Notes: generated by a model not told the origin, from the letters alone. A stretch of 64,000 nucleotides of DNA from Pinibacter soli (GCF_029961145.1 NZ_JASBRG010000001.1:434001-498000), one strand, 5' to 3'; counted from the stretch's first letter, positions 24,832 to 33,984 are shown. Made by a program: numbers and translations.

Positions 24832-27800
24832 TTAAGAGAATAAGTATTCCACATCTGCTTTCGTCAAATTCTTCACGAAGCCTTCATCATCGGAGATAAG
24901 GTCCTTCGCGAGCGAGCGCTTGCGATCCTGCAGTTGCAAAATTTTATCTTCAATTGTGTCTTTACAAATCATGCGATAAGCGAAAATGCTTTTCGTTTGC
25001 CCGATACGGTGCGTACGGTCAATCGCTTGTTGCTCAACGGCAGGGTTCCACCATGGATCAACAATATACACGTAATCGGCAGCAGTTAAGTTCAAACCGA
25101 CACCACCAGCTTTTAGTGAAATGAGGAACACGCGGCATTCATCATTCCTTTGGAAATTCTGAATGGCTCTTTCTCTTTCTATGGCAGAAGTACTACCATC
25201 AAAGTATTCAAACTTAACGCCCTGTTCTTTTAGTTTCTCACGTATCAAACCAAGCATGCCAAGGAATTGAGAGAACACCAGTGCTTTGTGATCGCTGATG
25301 TTTTCTGTGATCTCTCTAGTCAGTTCGTCCAGCTTGATAGAAACATTCGGAAATTTTTCCTCTTCGTTCAAAATCGCCGGCGAATCGCAGATCTGGCGCA
25401 ACTTCATCAAGCCCTGCAAGATCGTAAGTTGTGATTTCTGAATACCCTGCGATTCGATCGTTCCCAAAATTTTATCACGGAAATCATTCCTGTAAGCATC
25501 GTAAATGCTGCGTTGTTCTTCTTCCATTTCGCAGAACAAAATCGTTTCCACTTTTTCCGGAAGGTCTTTCGCCACCTGCTCTTTTGTTCTCCTCAAAATG
25601 AATGGGAAAAGCAATTTGCGTAAGTGATCTTTTCTATCAGCTTCGCCGAATTTGTCAATCGGAATGGCAAATTCCTGGCGGAAAAACTCCATGCTTCCAA
25701 GCATGCCCGGATTCAGGAAGTTCATTTGTGCAAATATGTCGAACGTATTGTTCTGCAAAGGCGTACCACTCATACACAAGCGATGCTTCGCTTTCAATAT
25801 GCAAGCTGCTTTTGTTACTTTACTTGCAGGGTTTTTAATGGCCTGCGATTCATCCAGTACAACATAGTCGAAGTTGATTTCAGCGAGCATTTTTATATCG
25901 CTTCTCAATGTGCCATATGTCGTAATGATCACATTGCTTTTCTTCAACGTTTCTTTATCACGGGTTCTATCGCCGCCATGATGGATATAACTTGTAAGCG
26001 TTGGCGTAAATTTCCTGATCTCGTTTTCCCAGTTAAACATCAGCGTTGTTGGGCAAACGACAAGGGCAATTAAAGGGCCATGCTCGTCGTTAAAATGCTG
26101 CAGGTAAGACAATGCCTGGATGGTTTTACCAAGACCCATGTCATCTGCCAAAATACCACCCCAATTCACTTCTGTTAAGTAGTTCAACCATTGGAAACCG
26201 AATGCCTGATATGGACGCAATATTTTCTGCAAATGCGCCGGCGGCTCTACTTCATTAATACTTTTGAAACCACGCAGGCGTTCATATTTTTCTTCGAGTT
26301 GTACAAACAATTCCTCTTCATTTCTTTCTGCATACAACTCGTCAATAACACCGGCATGATATTTAGAAAGCTTAAGCTCATTTTGTTTTCCCTCACCTAC
26401 CCGGAAAAGCAATGAATATTTTTTTATCCATTCTTCCGGCAAAATACCAAGCGTTCCATCATTCAGTTGAACGAACTGCTGTTTGTTTGCCAGCGCTTTC
26501 TTCACTTCAGAAATGGTCACTTTCTGATCGCCGAAAATGATGTCCACTTTCGCATCAAACCAATCGGTATTGCTGCTGATGTAAATTTTCGTTTGCGGTT
26601 TCGCCGTGTTAAAGCGGAAGTTTTTCAACGCATCAAATCCATACACCGGCACTTTCATATCACGCATGGCATCCACAAAAAGGAAGAACCAGTTATTGCG
26701 CAATACATCTGCACCTTTCAATACCAGGTTGTGTGTGCCTTCGGGCTTTATAAAGTTGGAGTGAAGTGCTTCAATTTTGCTGATGAACTGTTGCTCTGTC
26801 GGCTTATCACGATGAACAATCAACACACGTTCACCATCGGGCACAATCAATTCATCTTTATCACCGGCTTTTACTTCGAAGCCTTTGTAGGAGAACACAG
26901 GTTGAAAAACAAGGTAATCTCCTTTTTCCACCAGCATTACTCTCTTCTCAGGTTCGCCGTCTTTTATAGCCGTAACTAAAGTGTTTTCAAATTCTACGTG
27001 ATAATTCTTTGTTAGCGGAATGATCATCGTGCGCAGTTTCTCCGGCCATTCACTTTTTGAAATAGTGATGCTTCCTTTTTTGAAGAAAGATTCAATCCTG
27101 CTGATGTCTTCCACATCTCTCCAGAGGTACAAGTTCTCCTTGTAGAAGAAAAGAATATTTCCTGAAAGTTGATTGTCTGCAATACTCAACTCTTGTCCGC
27201 TAAGATTTACCCAGCAACTTACTTCGTATTGATTTTTCTTGTTAGTAGTAACCTTGAAGTAAGGTACAATTGGCTCTGCTACGATGCCGATTGTTTTAAG
27301 GTTTTCCGTGCGGAAAACTTTATGACTGTTGAGATAAAACGTAAACGGATTGCCGGAAATTTCTCCGAAAAGTTTTTTCAGTTTTGGGTGAAGATATTCT
27401 ACCATCAGACTTTTTGTTTCTTCGGGTAGTTCGTCAGTTTCGTGATGAACAATGTTTTCCCAAATACCGCTGAAAGGAGAATTTCTGTTGAGATATTTTG
27501 TGATCTCGGATTCCTGCATTTTGCGTAGTGCAGGAACGAGTAGTTTATCATCATCGCTTAACACATCCACGTTGATAAACTTAGATAGATCAAGTTTTTC
27601 TATTTTTCCCAGGAACGCCTGCCGCTCTTCGTTTGCTTCGCCCTGCACGGCTTCTACTAAAAAGCCGGGATATGAATCGTGATTGAAATTAAACACCACA
27701 CCAATCCTTTGAGAAGCAGTCAATACAGTTACTTCCTCCTCCGTCTCTTGCTCTGCAACTACTTCAACTGGCTTCGGTTTAACGGCAGTCGTTAAAGGAT

Positions 27801-28590
27801 TAATGCGTTTGATGCTTATATCCAGCACACGAAGGAATGGTTTCCCTTCTTTATAGCTAAACTCAAATTTACCTTTGAGATCGTCACTAAGTGAATAACC
27901 GTAGGCTTCGAGTAATTTGTTTTTTTCCTTGTCCCAATTGCGAATAGTATCAAAATAATAAGGGCCATGAGCATTGAGTAATTGCAGGAAAACAATCACT
28001 TTGGGAAGAGATAAAGGATGCGCTTCGTCTACGTAATCGCTACTGGTATCAAAGTTGCGCTCTTCGTTTTTGCGGATAACAACATTGTATACCTTACCAT
28101 CAAGGTCAACTTTTGCTTTTACCAGTTCATCTTTGGCTTGTTCAATGGAAGCCTTATTAGTACGCAAATATTGTTCAGCATCAGTAAGAGTTTGCGGCGA
28201 GCAGAGCAAACGGATCGTTTTAAGATCAATCGTTTTCATTTTCACTACCGTGTGTCGCTGATCGTACACCACTTCTTCCATTTTCAGCATGTTCCTGTCA
28301 AGTAGTTCCTGCAACTGAATTAAAGCAGCAGCTTCGTGGCGACAAATATCACCCAGGTTGTATGGACAGGTACAGCGAAGAGAAAGTGTTTTGGGATCCT
28401 TGAACTTTTGAATATGAACCTTATAATAAGTGCTGTAACTATCGTCTTTAACCCTAAAAACTACAGAGCCCAGCAACTCATCATATTCTATCAGCTCCAC
28501 ATATCCGATAGCATGAATCTTCTTCCCCCTCCTGATCACTTCATCAGTACCATTGGTATAAACGTATTTAATAAGATGCGGTAGCGCCAT
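24832..28590 (-). CDS. SNF2-family DNA-dependent ATPase with SWIM zinc finger
   Basis: Swi2/Snf2-type translocase that remodels protein-DNA or transcription complexes. Near the N-terminus, CTCPYNLGDICRHEAAAL (about residues 72-90) is a SWIM zinc finger. A long middle region follows, then the helicase core: DDMGLGKTIQ (about 813), VVLDESQAIKNP (about 911), SGTPLQNN, and in the second lobe QQAIDRTHRIGQ (about 1190). I start at the ATG ending at 28590; the frame extends to 28674, but a promoter occupies that stretch. 1252 residues, a common size for Bacteroidota members. Stands alone. Confidence 0.92.
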   Translation of the reverse strand: MALPHLIKYVYTNGTDEVIRRGKKIHAIGYVELIEYDELLGSVVFRVKDDSYSTYYKVHIQKFKDPKTLSLRCTCPYNLGDICRHEAAALIQLQELLDRNMLKMEEVVYDQRHTVVKMKTIDLKTIRLLCSPQTLTDAEQYLRTNKASIEQAKDELVKAKVDLDGKVYNVVIRKNEERNFDTSSDYVDEAHPLSLPKVIVFLQLLNAHGPYYFDTIRNWDKEKNKLLEAYGYSLSDDLKGKFEFSYKEGKPFLRVLDISIKRINPLTTAVKPKPVEVVAEQETEEEVTVLTASQRIGVVFNFNHDSYPGFLVEAVQGEANEERQAFLGKIEKLDLSKFINVDVLSDDDKLLVPALRKMQESEITKYLNRNSPFSGIWENIVHHETDELPEETKSLMVEYLHPKLKKLFGEISGNPFTFYLNSHKVFRTENLKTIGIVAEPIVPYFKVTTNKKNQYEVSCWVNLSGQELSIADNQLSGNILFFYKENLYLWRDVEDISRIESFFKKGSITISKSEWPEKLRTMIIPLTKNYHVEFENTLVTAIKDGEPEKRVMLVEKGDYLVFQPVFSYKGFEVKAGDKDELIVPDGERVLIVHRDKPTEQQFISKIEALHSNFIKPEGTHNLVLKGADVLRNNWFFLFVDAMRDMKVPVYGFDALKNFRFNTAKPQTKIYISSNTDWFDAKVDIIFGDQKVTISEVKKALANKQQFVQLNDGTLGILPEEWIKKYSLLFRVGEGKQNELKLSKYHAGVIDELYAERNEEELFVQLEEKYERLRGFKSINEVEPPAHLQKILRPYQAFGFQWLNYLTEVNWGGILADDMGLGKTIQALSYLQHFNDEHGPLIALVVCPTTLMFNWENEIRKFTPTLTSYIHHGGDRTRDKETLKKSNVIITTYGTLRSDIKMLAEINFDYVVLDESQAIKNPASKVTKAACILKAKHRLCMSGTPLQNNTFDIFAQMNFLNPGMLGSMEFFRQEFAIPIDKFGEADRKDHLRKLLFPFILRRTKEQVAKDLPEKVETILFCEMEEEQRSIYDAYRNDFRDKILGTIESQGIQKSQLTILQGLMKLRQICDSPAILNEEEKFPNVSIKLDELTREITENISDHKALVFSQFLGMLGLIREKLKEQGVKFEYFDGSTSAIERERAIQNFQRNDECRVFLISLKAGGVGLNLTAADYVYIVDPWWNPAVEQQAIDRTHRIGQTKSIFAYRMICKDTIEDKILQLQDRKRSLAKDLISDDEGFVKNLTKADVEYLFS

Positions 28591-28671
28591 AGTAACTATT
28601 AAAATCGGCGAGGAGTGTTCATAGCCGGAAATTCGTTTTTGCACACTCTCAAGACCGAAAAGGTTAATCTG

Positions 28672-28702
28672 CAAAAGTAAAGCAAAGTATTGCAGATTTC
28701 AA
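28672..28702 (-). promoter_or_regulatory. Promoter of the SNF2 gene
   Basis: On the minus strand TTG (28702-28700), 20 nt, then TACTTTTG (28679-28672). A second possible -7 box, TACTTTGC, overlaps just upstream. The predicted RNA starts near 28665, so the Met codon at 28674 cannot be used and the ATG at 28590 follows a leader of about 75 nt. Confidence 0.5.
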
Positions 28703-28735
28703 TATGTTTCAGGAACGTTTTGTAAAATTAACCTG

Positions 28736-28829
28736 GTGAATGGTCAATCGTGAATAGTGAATGGCCCCCTATTATTTTGAAATGCAGACAATAGACGAAT
28801 AATTCCCGATTCCCGATTGACCATTCACG
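28736..28829. repeat. Word-built inverted repeat, GAATCGTGAATGG family, copy 2
   Basis: The left arm (28736-28764) reads GTGAATGGTCAATCGTGAAT and onward. The right arm (about 28807-28829) reads CGATTCCCGATTGACCATTC. It lies between the SNF2 promoter and the terminator at 28834-28873. Related to 8354-8455. Confidence 0.75.
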
Positions 28830-28833
28830 CCTT

Positions 28834-28873
28834 ATAAAAAAAACAGTCAGGATCGCTAAATCCTGACTGTTTT
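28834..28873 (-). terminator. Intrinsic terminator, minus strand
   Basis: The stem arms are AAACAGTCAGGAT (28841-28853) and ATCCTGACTGTTT (28860-28872), perfectly paired with a 6-nt loop. On the minus strand it runs into a tract of eight T (through about 28836). The only minus-strand ORF upstream is the 33-residue one at 28930-29031. Confidence 0.75.
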
Positions 28874-28929
28874 CATTTACTAAATGTAATTGATTAAAAG
28901 TATGATGTCTTGTGTGTAAAGATCTCTGC

Positions 28930-29031
28930 TTATTTAAGTTTGCGATTTTGCACTGGAATCGGAACCAATACTGGTCTTCTCTTCAAAAGCCAATTTAGTA
29001 TCAGTGAAAGTTTTGAAAGTACTTGCTTCAT
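28930..29031 (-). CDS. Possible small cationic peptide gene (33 residues)
   Basis: An ATG-to-TAA frame encodes 33 residues: an amphipathic or hydrophobic stretch (VLSKLSLILNWLL), then KRRP and a Val/Pro-rich piece, ending NRKLK, with net positive charge and no acidic residues. It is followed 57 nt later by a strong intrinsic terminator in the same direction that no other gene explains, so a short transcript is likely. A weak -7-like GAAATTTG lies about 30 nt upstream. It could be a real small membrane-active peptide, or the transcript could be a noncoding RNA. I do not recognise the sequence. Confidence 0.35.
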   Translation of the reverse strand: MKQVLSKLSLILNWLLKRRPVLVPIPVQNRKLK

Positions 29032-29273
29032 GATGTCTGGTTTATTGTTTTTTTACGATGCAAATTTCCGATCTATTTATTTAAAGGTAAAATCCAAATG
29101 GCTTTATTAACACATAACATTGTTAATAAAAATCATATGTTAACCTGTTGCAGGCAATCAGTAAGCTAATACGCTCACGATGTAATCTAAGTCGTAACTA
29201 CAACGTGAATATCTTGTATTAATTGTAAGTTAAGAAAAATACTTCTTAAACAAAGTGTTAATGTTGGAGGCCA

Positions 29274-29408
29274 CAATTTGAAAATTTGAGAATTCATTCT
29301 GCGCACCGAGTCGTCAGAACGGCCGTCTTACACAATGTTTGAAAAATTCTCAGGGACTTTTCACAGAAACCCAATTTTCAAATTTTCAAATTACCACATT
29401 TTCAAATT
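29274..29408. repeat. Word-built inverted repeat, AATTTGAAAATTTG family, copy 1
   Basis: The left arm (29274-29296) is CAATTTGAAAATTTGAGAAT. The right arm (29372-29408) is CAATTTTCAAATTTTC, a short break, then CACATTTTCAAATTG. The inner flank ATTCATTCTG matches the element at 9865-10039. Related arms are at 36023-36060 and 51749-51893. Confidence 0.75.
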
Positions 29409-29416
29409 GATGTATT

Positions 29417-29424
29417 TACCTTTG
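29417..29424 (+). promoter_or_regulatory. Candidate -7 box of mqnC
   Basis: TACCTTTG fits TAnnTTTG and ends 18 nt before the ATG at 29443. No -33 TTG at the expected distance; the palindrome arm ends there. Confidence 0.4.
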
Positions 29425-29442
29425 ACTTTCAATCACCAAACA

Positions 29443-30567
29443 ATGCAGCTATCCGAACTATATGCGAAAGCGTTGAATTTTGAGTTTTTAAGCGTGGAAG
29501 AAGGCGTATTTCTGTTTGAAAACACACCGTTGACTGACTTAATGCACATTGCGAATACTTTGAGGGAAAAGCAAGTACCTCATGGAAAAGTTACCTGGAT
29601 CATTGACCGCAACATGAACACGACAAATGTGTGTGTGGCGAACTGTAAATTCTGCAATTTCTACCGCATCCCTGGTCATGCGGATGCTTATATCACTGAC
29701 ATTGAAACGTACAAACGTAAGATAGACGAAACTTTTAAATACGGTGGAGAGCAATTGCTTTTGCAAGGTGGTCACCATCCGGAACTGGGTTTGGAATATT
29801 ATGTTGACTTGTTCAGACAATTGAAACAACTATATCCAAATCTCAAATTGCATACACTCGGACCACCCGAAGTGGCACACATCTGTAAAGTGTCAAAAGT
29901 TAGCCATCGTGAAGCTTTGATTGCTTTGAAAGAGGCGGGTATGGATTCAATGCCGGGCCCTGGTGCAGAGATTCTGGTTGACCGCGTCCGCAGATTAATT
30001 TCCAAAGGAAAATGTGGTTCGCAGGAATGGCTCGACATTATGCACGAAGCGCATAAAATCGGTTTGACTACTACCGCAACAATGATGTTTGGTCATGTGG
30101 AAACATTGACAGAACGCTTTGAGCACTTAGTTAAAATTCGTGATGTACAGGCTCGCAAACCAGCAGATGCAAAGGGTTTCATCGCATTCATTCCATGGAC
30201 GTTCCAGGATGTAGATACATTGCTTACACGTATTCGTGGTGTACACAATCTTACTACTCCTGAAGAATATATTCGCATGATTGCTCTGAGTCGCATCATG
30301 TTGCCTAATGTTAAGAACATCCAGGCAAGTTGGTTGACAGTGGGTAAAGAAGTGGCGCAAATTTGTTTACAAGCGGGTGCGAATGATTGGGGTAGCATTA
30401 TGATCGAAGAAAACGTTGTGAGTGCTGCCGGTGCTCCTCACCGCTTTACGAGCAAAAGTATTCAGGCCGCTATCCGCGAAGCCGGTTTCGAACCTCAATT
30501 ACGCAATCAGCAATATGAGTTCAGGCAGATGCCACAGGTGATGGTGGAACAGGTGATCAATTATTAA
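29443..30567 (+). CDS. mqnC: Cyclic dehypoxanthinyl futalosine synthase
   Basis: Radical SAM enzyme of the futalosine route to menaquinone; it cyclises dehypoxanthinyl futalosine. The cluster-binding motif CVANCKFC (Cys 64, 68 and 71) follows NMNTTN, and LLLQGGHHPELGLEYY is characteristic. The VCxxxCxFCNFYR version separates it from MqnE. The start at 29443 (MQLSELYAKAL) gives 374 residues, the family length; a longer frame from 29335 lies in repeat DNA upstream of the -7 box. The other mqn genes are not adjacent. It indicates respiratory menaquinone made by the futalosine pathway. Confidence 0.92.
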   Translation: MQLSELYAKALNFEFLSVEEGVFLFENTPLTDLMHIANTLREKQVPHGKVTWIIDRNMNTTNVCVANCKFCNFYRIPGHADAYITDIETYKRKIDETFKYGGEQLLLQGGHHPELGLEYYVDLFRQLKQLYPNLKLHTLGPPEVAHICKVSKVSHREALIALKEAGMDSMPGPGAEILVDRVRRLISKGKCGSQEWLDIMHEAHKIGLTTTATMMFGHVETLTERFEHLVKIRDVQARKPADAKGFIAFIPWTFQDVDTLLTRIRGVHNLTTPEEYIRMIALSRIMLPNVKNIQASWLTVGKEVAQICLQAGANDWGSIMIEENVVSAAGAPHRFTSKSIQAAIREAGFEPQLRNQQYEFRQMPQVMVEQVINY

Positions 30568-30568
30568 T

Positions 30569-30592
30569 CAATTAGGAATTAGCAATTAAGAA
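30569..30592. repeat. AATTAGGAATTAG word, single arm
   Basis: AATCAATTAGGAATTAGCAA directly after the mqnC stop, with no complementary arm nearby. The same word forms both arms of the element at 50427-50521 and occurs as single arms at 45242-45268 and 56685-56709. Confidence 0.5.
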
Positions 30593-30625
30593 TTCTTTTA
30601 ATGCTGAGAACCTGAGGAAATATAT

Positions 30626-30697
30626 ACGGTGTACGAAGTACGATGTACGAAATTCGCTAGGAGGTTATACTCTGATGCATTTCGAGCATCGTACTTT
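30626..30697. repeat. Word-built inverted repeat, GTACGA family, copy 2
   Basis: The left arm (30626-30657) contains GGTGTACGAAGTACGATG. The right arm (30679-30697) contains TTTCGAGCATCGTACT. It is shorter and more eroded than copy 1 (1305-1395). Confidence 0.7.
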
Positions 30698-30730
30698 TTA
30701 TTTTCAATACTTTACATTATCTCTTAGTGA

Positions 30731-30865
30731 ATCCTGTGCCCCGAGTGCCTTTGCTCTTTAAGGCTTGTAGCCTTAAAGATATATTCTGTTGTTTCCGACA
30801 ACAAAAACATCGCCGGAGGCGATAGAATATAACTCCGAAGCTATAAGCTTCGAAGAGCACGGGAT
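30731..30865. repeat. Mosaic hairpin element (MITE- or REP-like)
   Basis: A 135-bp block bounded by imperfect ends ATCCTGTGCCCC (30731) and GAGCACGGGAT (to 30865). Inside are four short hairpins in a row: TTTAAGGCTTGTAGCCTTAAA, then GTTGTTTCCGACAAC, ATCGCCGGAGGCGAT and CGAAGCTATAAGCTTCG. The last three share a central spacer type. No transposase is nearby. Comparable chains of small palindromes are known as REP- or MITE-like elements. Confidence 0.6.
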
Positions 30866-30880
30866 AAGCTACGAAATAAA

Positions 30881-30910
30881 AAAAGCCGGACCCTTTAAGT
30901 CCGGCTTTTC
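30881..30910 (-). terminator. Intrinsic terminator of the outer membrane barrel gene
   Basis: The arms AAAGCCGGAC and GTCCGGCTTT enclose a 7-nt loop. On the minus strand the hairpin is followed by a tract of seven T. It starts 3 nt after the stop codon of the gene at 30913. Confidence 0.8.
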
Positions 30911-30912
30911 GA

Positions 30913-33834
30913 TTAAAACATAGGAGGTCCTCCTCCATCACCTGGCGGTGGTCCTGCTCCTCCCGGAGGCATGCCCATACGCATTCCGGGTGGCCTTTGT
31001 TCGTTGTATTGATTTTCAGGAATCGTCGTTCCTTTTGTTTTAAAATTGCGCAATGTGTAAGTGAACGTTAGCATGAAGTAACGTTGCAACACATTTGTTT
31101 TCACATCCTGATAGTAGGAAGGATCAACTGTTCGCGTGATGCTTTGATTTTGCTTCAAAATGTCATACACGCTCAGTCGCAGATCACCACGGTTGTCTTT
31201 CAGGAATTTTTTACCCACTGCCATGTTCCATAGGAAATAGTTGGGGTTACCAGATATTCCGTTGTAGTATGTGTGAGTGATGTCTGTATTGTAAACGAAA
31301 TTTTTACCAAAGATCCAGTTGAAACGTAATGAAGTGGCCTGACTAAAATAGTTGTTATTAGCATAGGACTGGGCAGTATTTTTCGTTATGTTATAACCTG
31401 AGTTCGATGAAATAGTAAAGTCAACTTTTTCACTAATGTTACTAGCCAATACGATACCAACGGAATAGTTCTGTGTTTTCGCAACATTCTCTACAGAGTT
31501 TACCAACCCGGGAGCATTCGTATAACCTGCTGTTGCATTCAGGTTAAGATTTGATTTCAGGAAACCAACCGGGAAACCAAACGTAACAAACGCCCTGGAG
31601 TTCCAGTATCCATTGATGTTTACGGGATATATAAATTGAGAACCTTTATGCAGTGTATCCCCCGTAAGCAAAACAGAATCACGAACTGCAGTAATCGTAT
31701 TGTTGGTAATATAATTATCGCTGAACGATCCGTTGATGAATGCAAACATCGACGTTCCTTTTTGTGTATTCGATTTATTATATCGAATGTTCAACGTTTG
31801 CTGATACGTTTGTTTCAGGTTTGGATTACCGGTTGACATTTGCAAAGGATTTGATTTATCCAATACATTCTGCAATTGAGAAATAGAAGGATTGTTCGTG
31901 TTTGTGCGATAGTTGATCCTTAAATTTTCATGTTGCGATACTCTGTATTGAAACAATGCCATTGGCAAAAAGCTGTTGAAATCTTTTTTCAGATTAAACG
32001 GCTTTGGAAAAAATTGTTCATTGTTCAGATCTGCCCACTGGAACGCACCACGCACCATCAGGTTGATTTTCTGTTTTTGATAATTGTATCCGAGCCCCGC
32101 TTGTTGCGTTATGTAATCGCTTTTGAATTTGTTTGTTTGCGTGGTATCCAATTCATTATACTCTTTCTGATTGGCGTTGTACAAAAACGTTTCTTTATCA
32201 GATTTACTTTGCTGATCCGTCCATTGATAACTTCCCATCAATTGGCTGTACTTTCCTATCGGCTCTGTGTAAGTTCCGTTTATGGCCATCGTCCAGCCGT
32301 TTGCATTTGACTTCGAAATTTGATTGGTCAGCGTTGTATCAGTTGGATTACCCAATGAATTGTAATAGTCTGTTTCTGCTAACAATTTTCCATTGCCGTC
32401 ATTCTGTGTAAACCCATTATTGATGTTCAAAGAAAAAGTTCTTCCCTTTTTTCTAAAGCTGTGACGGAACAAAATGTTATTGCTAAAATTATATCCGTTC
32501 AAATCAGAGTTTGCAAGATTGGTTGATCTGTTGACCGGCAAACCTGTTATTGTATCTGTGCTTCCATTTGTCAGCGAATTACCATTATTTATCTGATAGC
32601 TTAAACGCGGACGTATCTGCAACGAATTGAACGAATCAATCTTGTATTCAAATAAAAAGTTGAAGCGATGATTCACATTCATGGTTTTGCTCGCAAGATC
32701 TTCGAGATAGTGCGTTCTTCCGCTATCCTTCAACAGGTTTGTTCTGTCTGTATTCTGCAGAAGGTCATTATCACTTCTATTGAAGAAATAACTTCCGCTT
32801 ACATTTATTTTTTTGCCCCAATTATCGGTGTAGTTAATACCAAAAGCATTTGTTTTTGAAATACCACTTTGTTGCCCAACCTGGAAGTTGCCAATATTAT
32901 TGTTGCTTCCACCGGGGCCTCTTCCACCTCCGCCTCCACCGCCAAATCCGCCACGGCCACGGCCTCCGCCACCACCTCCTGTTACGCCAAGCAAATCTTC
33001 TGTGCTGAAATTTTGCTGATTCACATTATTCGATTGACCAATGATCGAGATGCGACTGTCACCATTGAATATATTGACGTTACCTCCGACCGTGTAGTGA
33101 TTGTCTGTTCCGTAACCACCAAACACTTTACCAAACTGCCCTGCACGACGATTGGATTTTGTAACAATGTTGAGCGTCTTATATTGGTTGCCGTCATCGA
33201 ATCCTGTAAACTGCGCCTGGTCACTTTTTTGATCATACACTTGTATTTTGTCGATGATCTCTGCAGGAAGGTTTCTCAGTGCAGACGTTGCGTCATCACC
33301 AAAGAAAGGCTTACCATCTACCAACACTTTTTGTACGTTTTCTCCCTGCGCCTGTACCTGTCCGTTTTGCACGGTAATGGTTGGCATCTTTTGAATCAGA
33401 TCTTCTGCCGTCGCATCAGGATTTACTTTGAACGCTTTTGAATTAAATTCTGTTGTATCATTTTTTTGTTGTGATGGTGGCGTTTTCGCCGTTACAACAA
33501 CTTCAGATAATGATTTTGCTTCACGCACTACTGTGATGTCACTAAGGTCAATATCAGTATTTGTAACCTCAATGTTTTTCTGAAAACTTTTGTAGTTAAT
33601 GCGGGAGATTTTCAAAATGTATTTTCCTGGTTCTACATTCTGAATTAAAAATGATCCTTTGTTGTCGGTAACAGCACCTCGTTTTACGGCCGTACCTTGA
33701 GTAAGTTCTACGTTGGCGTTGGGGACAGCTTTCTTAGCAGTATCCTCTACAATTCTTCCTTTCACAGTAATGCTTTGGGCATTTGTGATAATTGCAGCGA
33801 ATACAGCGAAAACCAAAAATAAAAGTCGTTTCAT
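30913..33834 (-). CDS. Outer membrane beta-barrel protein with CarboxypepD_reg and plug domains
   Basis: TonB-receptor-like outer membrane protein of the OMP_b-brl_3 type. Signal peptide (about 1-19, ending NAQ), CarboxypepD_reg-like domain (about 22-105, VKGRIVEDTAKKAVPNANV), then a plug-like segment (about 113-235, VLVDGKPFFGDD, NLPAEIIDKIQVYD) and a barrel ending in aromatic strands. An odd Gly/Arg-rich insert (GGGGGGRGRGGFGGGG, about 284-310) lies early in the barrel, and the C-terminus is rich in Pro, Gly and Met. 973 residues. Substrate is unknown. It follows the ECF sigma and Spy-like genes on the same strand, so it may be their target. Confidence 0.85.
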   Translation of the reverse strand: MKRLLFLVFAVFAAIITNAQSITVKGRIVEDTAKKAVPNANVELTQGTAVKRGAVTDNKGSFLIQNVEPGKYILKISRINYKSFQKNIEVTNTDIDLSDITVVREAKSLSEVVVTAKTPPSQQKNDTTEFNSKAFKVNPDATAEDLIQKMPTITVQNGQVQAQGENVQKVLVDGKPFFGDDATSALRNLPAEIIDKIQVYDQKSDQAQFTGFDDGNQYKTLNIVTKSNRRAGQFGKVFGGYGTDNHYTVGGNVNIFNGDSRISIIGQSNNVNQQNFSTEDLLGVTGGGGGGRGRGGFGGGGGGGRGPGGSNNNIGNFQVGQQSGISKTNAFGINYTDNWGKKINVSGSYFFNRSDNDLLQNTDRTNLLKDSGRTHYLEDLASKTMNVNHRFNFLFEYKIDSFNSLQIRPRLSYQINNGNSLTNGSTDTITGLPVNRSTNLANSDLNGYNFSNNILFRHSFRKKGRTFSLNINNGFTQNDGNGKLLAETDYYNSLGNPTDTTLTNQISKSNANGWTMAINGTYTEPIGKYSQLMGSYQWTDQQSKSDKETFLYNANQKEYNELDTTQTNKFKSDYITQQAGLGYNYQKQKINLMVRGAFQWADLNNEQFFPKPFNLKKDFNSFLPMALFQYRVSQHENLRINYRTNTNNPSISQLQNVLDKSNPLQMSTGNPNLKQTYQQTLNIRYNKSNTQKGTSMFAFINGSFSDNYITNNTITAVRDSVLLTGDTLHKGSQFIYPVNINGYWNSRAFVTFGFPVGFLKSNLNLNATAGYTNAPGLVNSVENVAKTQNYSVGIVLASNISEKVDFTISSNSGYNITKNTAQSYANNNYFSQATSLRFNWIFGKNFVYNTDITHTYYNGISGNPNYFLWNMAVGKKFLKDNRGDLRLSVYDILKQNQSITRTVDPSYYQDVKTNVLQRYFMLTFTYTLRNFKTKGTTIPENQYNEQRPPGMRMGMPPGGAGPPPGDGGGPPMF

Positions 33835-33845
33835 AATTTTTCATC

Positions 33846-33927
33846 TTAATAACTGAGAAGTTTATATTCGAAAACCGTGTTTGAAACTCAACCACTCAGT
33901 TATTCAGTTATTCGGTTATTCAATCAC
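33846..33927. repeat. TTCAGTTATTCAG family, partial inverted repeat
   Basis: A short left arm TAATAACTGAGAAG (33848-33860) faces CACTCAGTTATTCAGTTATT (33892 onward). It lies between the Spy-like gene and the outer membrane barrel gene. Confidence 0.55.
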
Positions 33928-33984
33928 TTATCTCTCGAATTAGACGCCATTATTAAATAAAACTTTCGTGCCGCGCATAAAAAA

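Larger units (their letters stand above)
29040..29442. other. Intergenic region upstream of mqnC, no recognised gene
   Basis: About 400 bp. The first part (29040-29270) is A/T-rich with no clear ORF or hairpin. The second part is an inverted repeat (29274-29408) abutting the mqnC -7 box. I see no RNA gene. Confidence 0.5.

Noticed and set aside
29443-30567. Aminofutalosine synthase (MqnE) instead of MqnC
   Set aside because: The NTTNVCVANCKFCNFYR context and length fit MqnC better than MqnE.
32869-33441. Long open frame (190 codons) antisense to the outer membrane barrel gene
   Set aside because: It lies opposite a strong coding frame whose Gly- and Ala-rich codons open the other strand. 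The product is Thr/Ala-repeat-like at first and has no family look.
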